From Halovenus marina (GTDB lineage Archaea; Halobacteriota; Halobacteria; Halobacteriales; Haloarculaceae), in NCBI RefSeq assembly GCF_051414115.1, contig NZ_JBLKNZ010000001.1:868001-932000 (forward strand): a stretch of DNA of 64,000 nt, read 5' to 3'. Positions 15,608-23,176 of the stretch are shown piece after piece. The notes under the pieces were generated by a model. That model ran no database searches. It saw nothing but the letters and a program-made list of their open reading frames with translations, and was not told the origin of the DNA. How positions within the stretch are numbered: the first letter of the stretch is position 1; every line of letters begins with the position of its first letter. A program made the translations under genes and the position numbers.

Positions 15608-17320
15608 ATGGCAGATCACAACAAGTTCTCGGTCCCCAGCAGTTCCCGCCGACGAATCCTCTCGGCGGTTGGTACCGGCTCCCTGGTCGCGCTCGCTGGC
15701 TGTAGTGGCGATGATGGCGACGATGGCAGCGGCGATGGATCCGGTGACGGGAGTGGTGACGGATCTGGAGACGGCAGCGGTGACGGATCCGGCGACGGAA
15801 GCGGTGATGGCAGCGGCGATGGCTCCGGTGATGGGAGCGGCGACGATGGGTCGAACGGTGGGCCGCCGACGGGTGGCACGCTCCAGGTGGCCAGCGCTGG
15901 CGACCCGGAGAACCTCGACCCGCACACGTCGACGATAAACGTCGCACAGCTCGCCTTCGAGAACGTGATGGAGGGGCTGTTCGACATCAACGCCCAACTC
16001 GAAGTCGAACCGCTGCTCGCCTCCGACTACCAGGTGAGCGACGACAACCTCGAATACACCATCCAGCTCAAAGAGGGCGTTCAGTTCCACGAGCCGATCG
16101 GCGGCGAGTTGACTGCAGCCGACGTCGAGTACACGATCAATCGGATCCTCGACCCGGACCTGGGTTCACCGCGTGCGGCGAACTTCCAGCTGGTCGAGAA
16201 CATCGAGCCGATGGGCGATTACGAGATCCGATTCACCCTCTCGGAGCCGTTCGCACCGTTCCTGGTCGCGTTCACCGAGGGGGCGTATATCGTCCCTGCA
16301 GATGCTGAGGAGGAGGTCGACCTGCAGCAGAACCCTGTCGGAACCGGGCCCTTTAGCTTCGAGAACTACAGCGTCAACGAGGTACTCGAACTCCAGCGGT
16401 TCGACGACTATCATCAGGATGGGATGCCCCTCCTGGACAGCGTCAACTTCAATGTCGTCCCCGAAGCGGCCACACGGTCGACGCGGCTTAGCACCGGCGA
16501 ATCCCACGTCATGTACGGCGTTCCATTCCAGAACGCCAACAACATCGACAGCGGGAGCGATACGCGAGTCGAGTCGGTTCCGGCGCTCTGGAAACAGGGC
16601 TTCTGGTTCAACACGAACCAGGAACCGCTGGGTGACCGCCGAGTTCGGCAGGCGATCAACCACGCGATCAACCGCGAACAGTTCATCCAGGGGGTGCTGT
16701 TCGGCCGTGGCGAGGTCGTCGACTCGCCGGTACCGCCCACGAGCGCCTGGAATGACCTCATCGACACCGGTGAAACCGTCCAACAGGACATGGCACAGGC
16801 CGAACAGCTTCTCTCCGACGCTGGCTACTCCCCGTCTGATATCAGCCTCACGATCAAGGCCTCCCGAACGCCGGGGCCGACCTACGCCGACACGGCCACA
16901 CTCATCAGCTCACAGCTCAGCCAGTTCGGTATTGACATGTCCATCGACATTATGGACTTCTCGACGTGGCTGCAGGAGGTCTGGGTGAACAACAACTTCG
17001 ACCTCTCCGTGGGCTCGTGGTCGGGACGGATCGACCCCGACGGCTGGTACTACCGGCAGTACCACTCCGAGGGTGCGTGGAACCACTGGGGCTACGCGAA
17101 CGAGGAGGTCGACCGGCTCGTCGAGGAGGGGCGTACGACGGTCGGCACCGAAGAGCGGGCCGAAATATACAGTCAGATCCAGAGTATCGTCTCCGAGGAT
17201 CTGCCGATGACGTATCTCTACTTCCGCCAGGACCTGACCGGCCTCAGGAACGAGGTCGGCGGCTACGAGATGACGCCGGTCGAACAGGCGACCTTCCACG
17301 AAACCTACATCGAGGACTGA
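15608..17320 (+). CDS. Peptide/nickel-type ABC transporter substrate-binding lipoprotein (SBP family 5)
   Basis: The roughly 570-residue lipoprotein has a Tat signal (SSSRRRILSAVGTG) and lipobox ALAGC. A low-complexity GSGD linker of 10 copies (15725-15844) tethers the binding domain to the membrane. The mature domain begins GGTLQVASAGDPENLDPH and continues with VEPLLASDYQVSDDNLEYTIQLKEGVQFHE and TADDVEYTINRILDP-type blocks (here AADVEYTINRI), the standard family 5 signature. Family members capture oligopeptides, dipeptides, nickel or sugars outside the cell; the ligand here is unknown. It is the first of five importer genes. The in-frame ATG at 15599 is an alternative start. Confidence 0.93.
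   Translation: MADHNKFSVPSSSRRRILSAVGTGSLVALAGCSGDDGDDGSGDGSGDGSGDGSGDGSGDGSGDGSGDGSGDGSGDGSGDDGSNGGPPTGGTLQVASAGDPENLDPHTSTINVAQLAFENVMEGLFDINAQLEVEPLLASDYQVSDDNLEYTIQLKEGVQFHEPIGGELTAADVEYTINRILDPDLGSPRAANFQLVENIEPMGDYEIRFTLSEPFAPFLVAFTEGAYIVPADAEEEVDLQQNPVGTGPFSFENYSVNEVLELQRFDDYHQDGMPLLDSVNFNVVPEAATRSTRLSTGESHVMYGVPFQNANNIDSGSDTRVESVPALWKQGFWFNTNQEPLGDRRVRQAINHAINREQFIQGVLFGRGEVVDSPVPPTSAWNDLIDTGETVQQDMAQAEQLLSDAGYSPSDISLTIKASRTPGPTYADTATLISSQLSQFGIDMSIDIMDFSTWLQEVWVNNNFDLSVGSWSGRIDPDGWYYRQYHSEGAWNHWGYANEEVDRLVEEGRTTVGTEERAEIYSQIQSIVSEDLPMTYLYFRQDLTGLRNEVGGYEMTPVEQATFHETYIED
15725..15844 (+). repeat. Ten tandem 12-bp units encoding a Gly-Ser-Gly-Asp linker
   Basis: Ten consecutive GSGD codon blocks follow the lipid-anchored Cys of the binding protein. 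Ser codons alternate between AGC/AGT and TCC/TCT, and Gly and Asp codons vary too. The DNA units have thus diverged while the peptide has been kept, which suggests selection on the linker itself rather than very recent slippage. Confidence 0.9.
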
Positions 17321-17350
17321 CGTCCACACCCGGACCGCTCCGTTACCCAT

Positions 17351-18295
17351 ATGTACGGCTACATCCTCAAACGACTCGCGCAGTACATCCCCGTCCTGTT
17401 GGGTGTCAGCGTCATCGCCTTCCTGCTCGTTCACGTGCTCAGCGGCGACCCCGTCCGGACGATGCTCGGAACCGGGGCGACCGAAGAGCAGGTCGCCGCC
17501 GTGCGGACCCAACTCGGACTGAACGACCCGCTTCACATCCGCTATCTCGACTGGCTCGCAGGCGTCCTCCAGGGCGACTTCGGGACCTCGATCATGAGCG
17601 GCGAGGCCGTCTCGTCGATGATCGCGACGACGTTCCCGAAGACGCTCTGGCTCGCAATCGGTGCGACGGTCCTGTCGATCATCATCGGTATCCCCGCTGG
17701 CATCATCTCGGCGGTGCACCGCAACACCAAACTGGACTACGGAGCCACGCTGTTTGCCTTCACTGGCATCTCGATTCCGAACTTCTTTCTCGGAATCCTG
17801 CTCATCTTGCTGTTCGCGGAGTCGTTCCAGTGGCTCCCCTCCGGCGGGTTCGTCTCGCCGCTCGATGACCCGGTAGCCGGGTTCAAACACCTCATCCTCC
17901 CGTGGATCGCGCTCGGAACGGCCATCGCATCGATCGTCATGCGGATGATGCGGTCGAGTCTCATCGAGGTGATGAACGAGCAGTACATCGAGACGGCGAC
18001 GGCGAAAGGACTGACCAAGGACCTGATCCAGAACAAACACGCGATTGCGAACGCGCTCATCCCGACGGTCACGGTCATCGGTCTCAACGTGGGCTACCTG
18101 CTCGGCGGCACCATCGTCATCGAGCAGGTGTTTGCGATCCCCGGATTCGGACAGCTGACGCTCGATGCCGTTCAGAACCGTGACTTCGTCGTCCTGCAAG
18201 GTGTGCTGCTCGTCACCGCATTCCTGTTCACCACAGTGAACTTCCTGGTGGATCTGGTCTACGCGTATCTGGATCCGCGGATCTCCTACGAGTGA
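17351..18295 (+). CDS. Peptide-type ABC transporter permease (DppB-like)
   Basis: The 314-residue inner-membrane permease starts MYGYILKRLAQYIPVLLGVSVIAFLLVH, the standard DppB/OppB opening, followed by GDPVRTMLG and LGLNDPLHIRYLDWL. Six hydrophobic helices follow. The EAA loop that contacts the ATPases is ETATAKGLTKDLIQNKHAIANALIP, split here as ETATAKGL and KHAIANALIP. It is 30 bp downstream of the binding-protein gene and 6 bp upstream of the second permease, all one operon. Confidence 0.95.
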   Translation: MYGYILKRLAQYIPVLLGVSVIAFLLVHVLSGDPVRTMLGTGATEEQVAAVRTQLGLNDPLHIRYLDWLAGVLQGDFGTSIMSGEAVSSMIATTFPKTLWLAIGATVLSIIIGIPAGIISAVHRNTKLDYGATLFAFTGISIPNFFLGILLILLFAESFQWLPSGGFVSPLDDPVAGFKHLILPWIALGTAIASIVMRMMRSSLIEVMNEQYIETATAKGLTKDLIQNKHAIANALIPTVTVIGLNVGYLLGGTIVIEQVFAIPGFGQLTLDAVQNRDFVVLQGVLLVTAFLFTTVNFLVDLVYAYLDPRISYE

Positions 18296-18301
18296 TCACA
18301 G

Positions 18302-19201
18302 ATGGCAACAAACACTGAATCCGAACCGGACCAAACGGCGCAACGCTCCATCCTTCGCTCGTTTCTCCAGACGCTCGTCCACAACAAGTTGGCGCTTCTC
18401 GGGGCTGTGATCCTCTCGTTTATCACGCTGACCGCAGTCACCGTCCCGCTGATAATCGGATACGACCCCCAACAGACGAACCTGGCGATCATGCTGCAGT
18501 CGCCGTCTATCGATCACCCGCTCGGGACTGACCGCTACGGCCGGGACATCCTCGTTCGGGTTATCGTCGGGGCGCGAACCTCGCTGTTCGTCGCCTCGCT
18601 CGGCGTCGGCGTCGCGACGTTCGTCGGCGTCACGCTCGGGGCTATCTCGGGCTACTACGAGGGCGTCGTCGGCGAGAGCATCATGCGCTTTGCCGACATG
18701 ATCTTCTCCTTCCCCGCCCTACTGCTCGCCCTGGCGCTCGTCGCCGTGCTCGGGCAGAACCAGTACAACGTCATCTTCGCGGTCGGGATCGTCTACTGGC
18801 CGATCTTCGCCCGGATCACCCGCGGGAGCGTCCTCTCGGTCAAGCAGGAGGACTTCGTGCAGGCCTCACAGGGGATCGGCGAACGCGACTACCGGATCAT
18901 CTTCCGCGAGATTCTCCCGAACGTGACCGCGCCGATCATCGTGCAGGCGACGATCAGTCTGGCCGTGGCCATCCTGCTCGAAAGCGCGCTGTCCTTTCTC
19001 GGACTCGGCGTGCCCCCGCCGGACCCTTCGTGGGGGCGCATGCTGGCCCAGAGCCGGGACTTCATGACGCAGGCTCCCTGGTGGACGATTGCACCGGGGA
19101 TGGCTATCGTCGTGACCGTACTGAGCCTCAACTTCGTCGGCGACGCGCTGCGGGACGCGCTCGACCCGCAGGAAGAGGAGTTGCTAGACACTGAACAATG
19201 A
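18302..19201 (+). CDS. Peptide-type ABC transporter permease (DppC-like)
   Basis: The 299-residue second permease has an N-terminal cytosolic stretch, a first helix AVILSFITLTAVTVPLIIGY and the DppC/OppC hallmark HPLGTDRYGRDILVRVIVGARTSL. The EAA loop is VQASQGIGERDYRIIFREILPN. The C-terminus has LGLGVPPPDPSWGRML, also typical of DppC. Its last 4 bases overlap the start of the first ATPase gene (ATGA), showing translational coupling. Confidence 0.95.
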   Translation: MATNTESEPDQTAQRSILRSFLQTLVHNKLALLGAVILSFITLTAVTVPLIIGYDPQQTNLAIMLQSPSIDHPLGTDRYGRDILVRVIVGARTSLFVASLGVGVATFVGVTLGAISGYYEGVVGESIMRFADMIFSFPALLLALALVAVLGQNQYNVIFAVGIVYWPIFARITRGSVLSVKQEDFVQASQGIGERDYRIIFREILPNVTAPIIVQATISLAVAILLESALSFLGLGVPPPDPSWGRMLAQSRDFMTQAPWWTIAPGMAIVVTVLSLNFVGDALRDALDPQEEELLDTEQ

Positions 19202-20460
19202 CGACCCACGACACCACCGCTGAATCCGGCGAATCAACGCCCGACACTGATGGATCGCACGCTGAAAGTGACGAACCGCCCGCTGGAACCCCGTCGGAGC
19301 CGCTTCTCTCGATCGAGGATCTTTCCGTTCGTTTCCCCTCTCAGCGCGGTCCGATCGAAGCCATCTCTGAGATCGACATCGAAATCGGAGCGGGCGAGAC
19401 GGTCGGACTGGTCGGCGAGAGCGGCAGCGGCAAGTCGGTCACGGCACGGAGCATCCTCCAGTTGTTCGAGTCCTCGGCGTCGCTCGACGGGACTGTTCGG
19501 TTCGACGGACAGAACCTGATCGACATGGACGAGGAGGACCTTCGATCGATTCGCGGAAACCGGATCTCGATGATCTTTCAGGACGCGGGTGCCGCGCTGA
19601 ATCCCGTGCTGACGGTCGGCGACCAGGTTTCCGAGACGATCCGGATGCATCAGGACATCCCGGGAGAGAGCATCTCCCGACTGGAGCGAAACGCCTTCAC
19701 GAGCCTGCTCCGCCCGAAGGACTGGCCGAAGCGCTTCGAGGAATCCTGGGAACGCACCGTCGAGTTGTTCGACAGAGTGGGCATTCCGGAACCGGACCGG
19801 CGTGCGCTCGAATACCCCCACGAGTACTCCGGCGGGATGCGCCAGCGCGCCATGATCGCGATGGCGCTTAGCTGTCAGCCGGAACTGCTGATCGCAGACG
19901 AACCGACGACTGCGCTCGACGTGACCATCGAAGCCCAGATTCTCGACCTGATCGAGGAACTGCAGGCGGAGTTCGGTTCCTCGGTGCTTTTCATCACCCA
20001 CGACATGGGCGTCATCAACGAGGTCGCAGACCGGGTCGCGGTGATGTACGCGGGACGGGTCGTCGAAACCGGCCCGACGCGGGAACTGTTCGAGAACCCG
20101 AAACACCCGTACACGGAGGCCCTGCTCGAAAGCGTTCCGACCCTCGACGGGACGGAGTCGCTGGACCCGCTGCCGGGGAACGTCCCCGACCCGCAGAAGC
20201 GACCGTCTGGCTGTCCGTTCCGGACGCGCTGTCCGAGTGCAAACGCGGCCTGCGACTCGCGGTTCCCGCCGGTCTATCCTGTCGGACCCGACGACGACCC
20301 GGCGGCCGTGAGCGAACAGGGTTCGACGGAGATTCCCCCGCCGCGGCGGGCGGAGTCGTCCGACCACACCACTCGCTGTGTGCTGTACGGTGACGCAGAT
20401 GCCTTACAGACGGCTGATCAGCCAGAATCGCCATCGGACGAGCGGGGTGAGTCCCGATGA
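19198..20460 (+). CDS. Peptide-type ABC transporter ATPase (DppD-like)
   Basis: The 420-residue ATPase has a poorly conserved acidic first 35 residues, Walker A GESGSGKSV (near 80), signature YSGGMRQRAMIAMAL and Walker B LLIADEPTTALD. The C-terminal oligopeptide/dipeptide extension carries GCPFRTRCP and later Cys residues, as in family members with a C-terminal Fe-S or disulphide region. A roughly 35-residue insert, rich in Arg and Trp, lies between the Q-loop and the signature. It overlaps its neighbours by 4 bp at each end. Confidence 0.94.
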   Translation: MTTHDTTAESGESTPDTDGSHAESDEPPAGTPSEPLLSIEDLSVRFPSQRGPIEAISEIDIEIGAGETVGLVGESGSGKSVTARSILQLFESSASLDGTVRFDGQNLIDMDEEDLRSIRGNRISMIFQDAGAALNPVLTVGDQVSETIRMHQDIPGESISRLERNAFTSLLRPKDWPKRFEESWERTVELFDRVGIPEPDRRALEYPHEYSGGMRQRAMIAMALSCQPELLIADEPTTALDVTIEAQILDLIEELQAEFGSSVLFITHDMGVINEVADRVAVMYAGRVVETGPTRELFENPKHPYTEALLESVPTLDGTESLDPLPGNVPDPQKRPSGCPFRTRCPSANAACDSRFPPVYPVGPDDDPAAVSEQGSTEIPPPRRAESSDHTTRCVLYGDADALQTADQPESPSDERGESR

Positions 20461-21539
20461 CCGTCAGCGGTAACGAGATAGACGCGACGACGCAGGTGTC
20501 CGACGACGATAGCGTCCTCGTCGCGGACGAACTCGAACGATATTACCAGTCCTCGGAGAGCATGCTCGCATCGCTGCTCCCGGGACGCGACCGGAAGGTG
20601 CGCGCCGTCGACGGCGTGTCACTGAATCTCCGGGAGGGGGAGACGTTCGGCCTCGTCGGTGAGAGTGGCTGTGGCAAGTCGACGCTCGGCCGGGTACTGG
20701 TGCGTCTCGACCGGCCGACCGGCGGGACGCTCACCTACCGCGGCGAGGACATCACCAACTCCTCGATGCGGCAACTCCGCCCGCTCAGAAGCGAGATCCA
20801 GTTCATCCATCAGGACCCCTCGTCGTCGCTCAACCCACGCAAGCGCGTCGAACAGATCCTCGAACGCTCCTTCGTGATCCACACCGACCTCACCGCGGAG
20901 GAGCGCTCTGCCAGGATCGACGAACTGCTCGAACAGGTCGGACTCGACCCGGCGAGACGGGAGAAGTACCCTCACGAACTCTCGGGCGGTCAGCAACAGC
21001 GCGTCGAGATTGCGCGCGCGCTGAGCGTCGATCCCACGCTGATCGTCGCCGACGAACCGACGAGCGCGCTTGACGTCACCGTGCAGGCGCAGATCCTGCA
21101 GCTCCTCGAAGAGATTCAGGCCGAGTTCGACCTCACGATGGTCTTTATTTCCCACGACCTTCGAACGATTCGCCACATCACTGACCGCGTCGGCGTGATG
21201 TATCTCGGCGAACTCGTCGAAGTCGGACCGACCGACGCCGTCTTCGAGTCGCCCTCACATCCCTACACCATGTCGCTGTTGCGCTCTGTGCCGACCGTCA
21301 CCGGGACGAACCGCTCTCGCGTTCGACTGGAGGGGCAACCGCCGGACCCGGAAAACCCACCGAGCGGATGCAGATTCCACACCAGATGTCCCGTGGCTCA
21401 GGAGGTCTGTGGGGCCGTCGAACCGGTCGAGCGCTCCGCCGGAGAAAATCACACCCATCACTGCCACTTCGGGACTGTCGACCTGACCGAGGAACGCGTC
21501 GACGATCCATCGGAGCGCGTTCGAGAGTACCGGGAGTGA
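20457..21539 (+). CDS. Peptide-type ABC transporter ATPase (DppF-like)
   Basis: The 360-residue second ATPase has Walker A GESGCGKST, signature LSGGQQQRVEIARAL, Walker B LIVADEPTSALD and the C-terminal GCRFHTRCP Cys segment of the DppF/OppF group. The N-terminal LERYYQSSESMLASLLPGRDRKVRAVDGVSL matches the DppF start with its short hydrophobic insert. It ends the operon; two overlapping hairpins lie directly downstream at 21567-21598. Confidence 0.94.
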   Translation: MTVSGNEIDATTQVSDDDSVLVADELERYYQSSESMLASLLPGRDRKVRAVDGVSLNLREGETFGLVGESGCGKSTLGRVLVRLDRPTGGTLTYRGEDITNSSMRQLRPLRSEIQFIHQDPSSSLNPRKRVEQILERSFVIHTDLTAEERSARIDELLEQVGLDPARREKYPHELSGGQQQRVEIARALSVDPTLIVADEPTSALDVTVQAQILQLLEEIQAEFDLTMVFISHDLRTIRHITDRVGVMYLGELVEVGPTDAVFESPSHPYTMSLLRSVPTVTGTNRSRVRLEGQPPDPENPPSGCRFHTRCPVAQEVCGAVEPVERSAGENHTHHCHFGTVDLTEERVDDPSERVREYRE

Positions 21540-21566
21540 GCCTCGAACTCACGCTGGCTCTCAGTC

Positions 21567-21598
21567 GAACGCTGACCCGTGGCAGCGTTCAGCCACGG
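21567..21598 (+). other. Two overlapping, mutually exclusive hairpins downstream of the importer operon
   Basis: Hairpin A pairs GAACGCTG (21567-21574) with CAGCGTTC (21583-21590), a perfect 8-bp stem with an 8-base loop. Hairpin B pairs CCGTGGC (21577-21583) with GCCACGG (21592-21598), a perfect 7-bp stem with an 8-base loop. The 5' arm of B is the loop of A and the arms interleave, so only one can form fully at once. The pair lies 28 bp after the last importer stop and ends just before the TATA-like box of the next gene. Confidence 0.6.
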
Positions 21599-21607
21599 TA
21601 TTGATTA
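21599..21607 (+). promoter_or_regulatory. TATA-like box for the small zinc protein / Hsp20 pair
   Basis: TATTGATTA is centred about 28 bp before ATG 21631, fitting a leaderless transcript. It abuts the 3' arm of hairpin B. Confidence 0.4.
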
Positions 21608-21630
21608 GTCGCGCGCCCCTACGTGTCGGT

Positions 21631-21789
21631 ATGCCCGCGACCCTCGAAGTCGTCTGCACCTCCGACGACTGTGAACTCGACATGTTCGAGTTGCACTACA
21701 CCTACGATATGCCCGACAGCGTGACAGTCGAGGACTTCCAGTGCCCGTACTGTGGCGGCACGGACTGTCTCTCGGAGGTGACGCTGTGA
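21631..21789 (+). CDS. Small Cys-rich haloarchaeal protein (DUF7559-like)
   Basis: The 52-residue protein has four to five Cys in zinc-ribbon-like spacing: VVCTSDDCELDMFEL near the N-terminus, then FQCPYCGGTDCL near the C-terminus. The central ELHYTYDMPDSVTVEDF is conserved-looking. ATG 21631 is the start of choice, with the TATA-like box 25-30 bp upstream. Its stop codon overlaps the GTG start of hsp20 (GTGA), so the two are translationally coupled. Function is unknown. Confidence 0.75.
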   Translation: MPATLEVVCTSDDCELDMFELHYTYDMPDSVTVEDFQCPYCGGTDCLSEVTL

Positions 21790-22268
21790 TTCGCGACATC
21801 GGTGAGTCGGTCGGCGAGGCAGTCTTCGAGACGGTCGGACGCGCCGTCAGCCGCGTCCAGGAAACCCGTCCCATCCCCGCCGACCTGCTCGAAAGCGACG
21901 ACGCCTATCTCGTCGTCTTCGACGCGCCGGGAGCACAGGCCGAGGACGTGCAGGTGCGATTCGAGGACGGACGAGTCCACGTTCGTATCGACCGGTTCCG
22001 CGAGTTCTACGAGGGCTTCGAGATGCAGTTCCCCGGCCGCGGTCTCACACTCCATGGCAGCGTCGACCTCCCTGAGACGCCCGTTCGGGCGGCCGAGGCA
22101 ACTGCCGAACTGCAAGACGACGGGACGCTTCACGTTCGCGTGCCGAAAGCAGACGAGGCCGCCGACAAGTCGGGTGATGCGAACGACGAACTGGACGAGA
22201 CTGCCGACGAATCGGATGATGATGTCGCTGGTGAGCACGACGAACCGACTGACGGCGGCGACGAATAA
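21786..22268 (+). CDS. Hsp20/alpha-crystallin family small heat-shock protein
   Basis: The 160-residue protein starts at GTG 21786 (VIRDIGESVGEAVFETVG), overlapping the previous stop. An alpha-crystallin domain spans about residues 30-110: LESDDAYLVVFDAPGAQAEDVQVRFEDGRVHVRIDRF, seen as short beta strands, closing with TAELQDDGTLHVRVPKA. Such proteins hold unfolding proteins in the cytosol. The usual C-terminal I-x-I anchor is absent; instead there is a tail of about 45 acidic residues. It is therefore a divergent member that may assemble differently. Confidence 0.85.
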   Translation: MIRDIGESVGEAVFETVGRAVSRVQETRPIPADLLESDDAYLVVFDAPGAQAEDVQVRFEDGRVHVRIDRFREFYEGFEMQFPGRGLTLHGSVDLPETPVRAAEATAELQDDGTLHVRVPKADEAADKSGDANDELDETADESDDDVAGEHDEPTDGGDE

Positions 22269-22301
22269 CCAGCTACCGCGTCACTCCCGCTCGACCACTG
22301 C

Positions 22302-23117
22302 TCAGACTTCGCCTGCTTCTACGCCGTCGAGAAACGCGATCACGCGGTCGTTGACGGCCCGAGCGTGCTCCGCAAAGCAGAGATGCCGCCCCTCTACCGC
22401 CTCGAAGGTCCCACGTGGCAACTCCTCAGCGAGCGTTCGTCCTGCTTCGACCGGCACTATCGGGTCCGCGAGTCCGTGACAGACGAGTGCCGGTTCGGTG
22501 TACTCGTACAGTGGGTCCGCCCGAAATTCGGTCGCGGCCGCGAGTTGGCGCTCGACGGTTCGCTCGTCCCCGTCCTCCTCCCGTCGCCACTCACAAATCT
22601 GCTCGACGGTGTCAGGATTGGCGTCGAGAAACGTCGGCGAGAATCCCGCTTCGAGTGAGGCGCGACACGCCTCTACGTCGTCAGACTGAGCGGTATCGTC
22701 CGGTCGCGCGTACAGTTGCCGCGCCGCCGGTTCGTCGATTCGGCTTCCGTCGTGTGTGGTCCCGAATGCCGTCAGCGACCGCCCGCGGTTGTAGTCGCTG
22801 AGGTACTGTAACGCGACCACCCCACCAAGCCCTGCTCCGACGAGATGCGCGCGTCTGACGTCGGCCGCGCGCAACACCGCTTCGAGGTCGCTCGCCATCC
22901 GTTCGATATCGCAGGCCGCGTTCGACTGCTCAGACTGGCCCACGCCGCGGTAGTCCCACACCACCGTCTCGTAGGGGCCAGCGAGCGCATCCACCTGAAA
23001 GCTCCACTGCCACGCGCCAAAGCCGATATCGCCGAGAAAGACGACAGTCTCGCCGCTCCCCGCTCGCTCGTAGTACAGTTCCACGCCGTCTACTCTGACT
23101 GTCGGCACAATAGCCAT
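22302..23117 (-). CDS. Alpha/beta-hydrolase fold protein lacking the nucleophile serine
   Basis: The 271-residue protein has the alpha/beta-hydrolase outline: VELYYERAGSGETVVFLGDIGFGAWQW, VVWDYRGVGQSEQ, the elbow strand AHLVGAGLGGVVALQYL, the acid-containing CHGLADPIVPVEAGR and His in VEGRHLCFAEHA. The elbow should read G-x-S-x-G but here is G-A-G-L-G, so Gly replaces the nucleophilic Ser. The DNA (GGA GCA GGG CTT GGT) supports this reading. The acid and His remain. It is probably a non-hydrolytic member or uses another mechanism. It converges with hsp20 and precedes nothing obvious. Confidence 0.85.
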   Translation of the reverse strand: MAIVPTVRVDGVELYYERAGSGETVVFLGDIGFGAWQWSFQVDALAGPYETVVWDYRGVGQSEQSNAACDIERMASDLEAVLRAADVRRAHLVGAGLGGVVALQYLSDYNRGRSLTAFGTTHDGSRIDEPAARQLYARPDDTAQSDDVEACRASLEAGFSPTFLDANPDTVEQICEWRREEDGDERTVERQLAAATEFRADPLYEYTEPALVCHGLADPIVPVEAGRTLAEELPRGTFEAVEGRHLCFAEHARAVNDRVIAFLDGVEAGEV

Positions 23118-23176
23118 TCGCTGTCGAGGCTAAACAACCCCACGCACCGAGTGCTCGGTCGCGGTGGTTGGCTGTG

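Noticed and set aside
16910..18199. 429-residue open frame antisense to the ABC importer
   Set aside because: Arg/Asp/His-rich composition with no recognisable fold. It covers two well supported genes on the other strand.
21567..21598. H-type pseudoknot
   Set aside because: The arms interleave as in a pseudoknot, but the last loop would be only about one base and could not cross a 7-8 bp stem, so mutually exclusive hairpins are the better reading.
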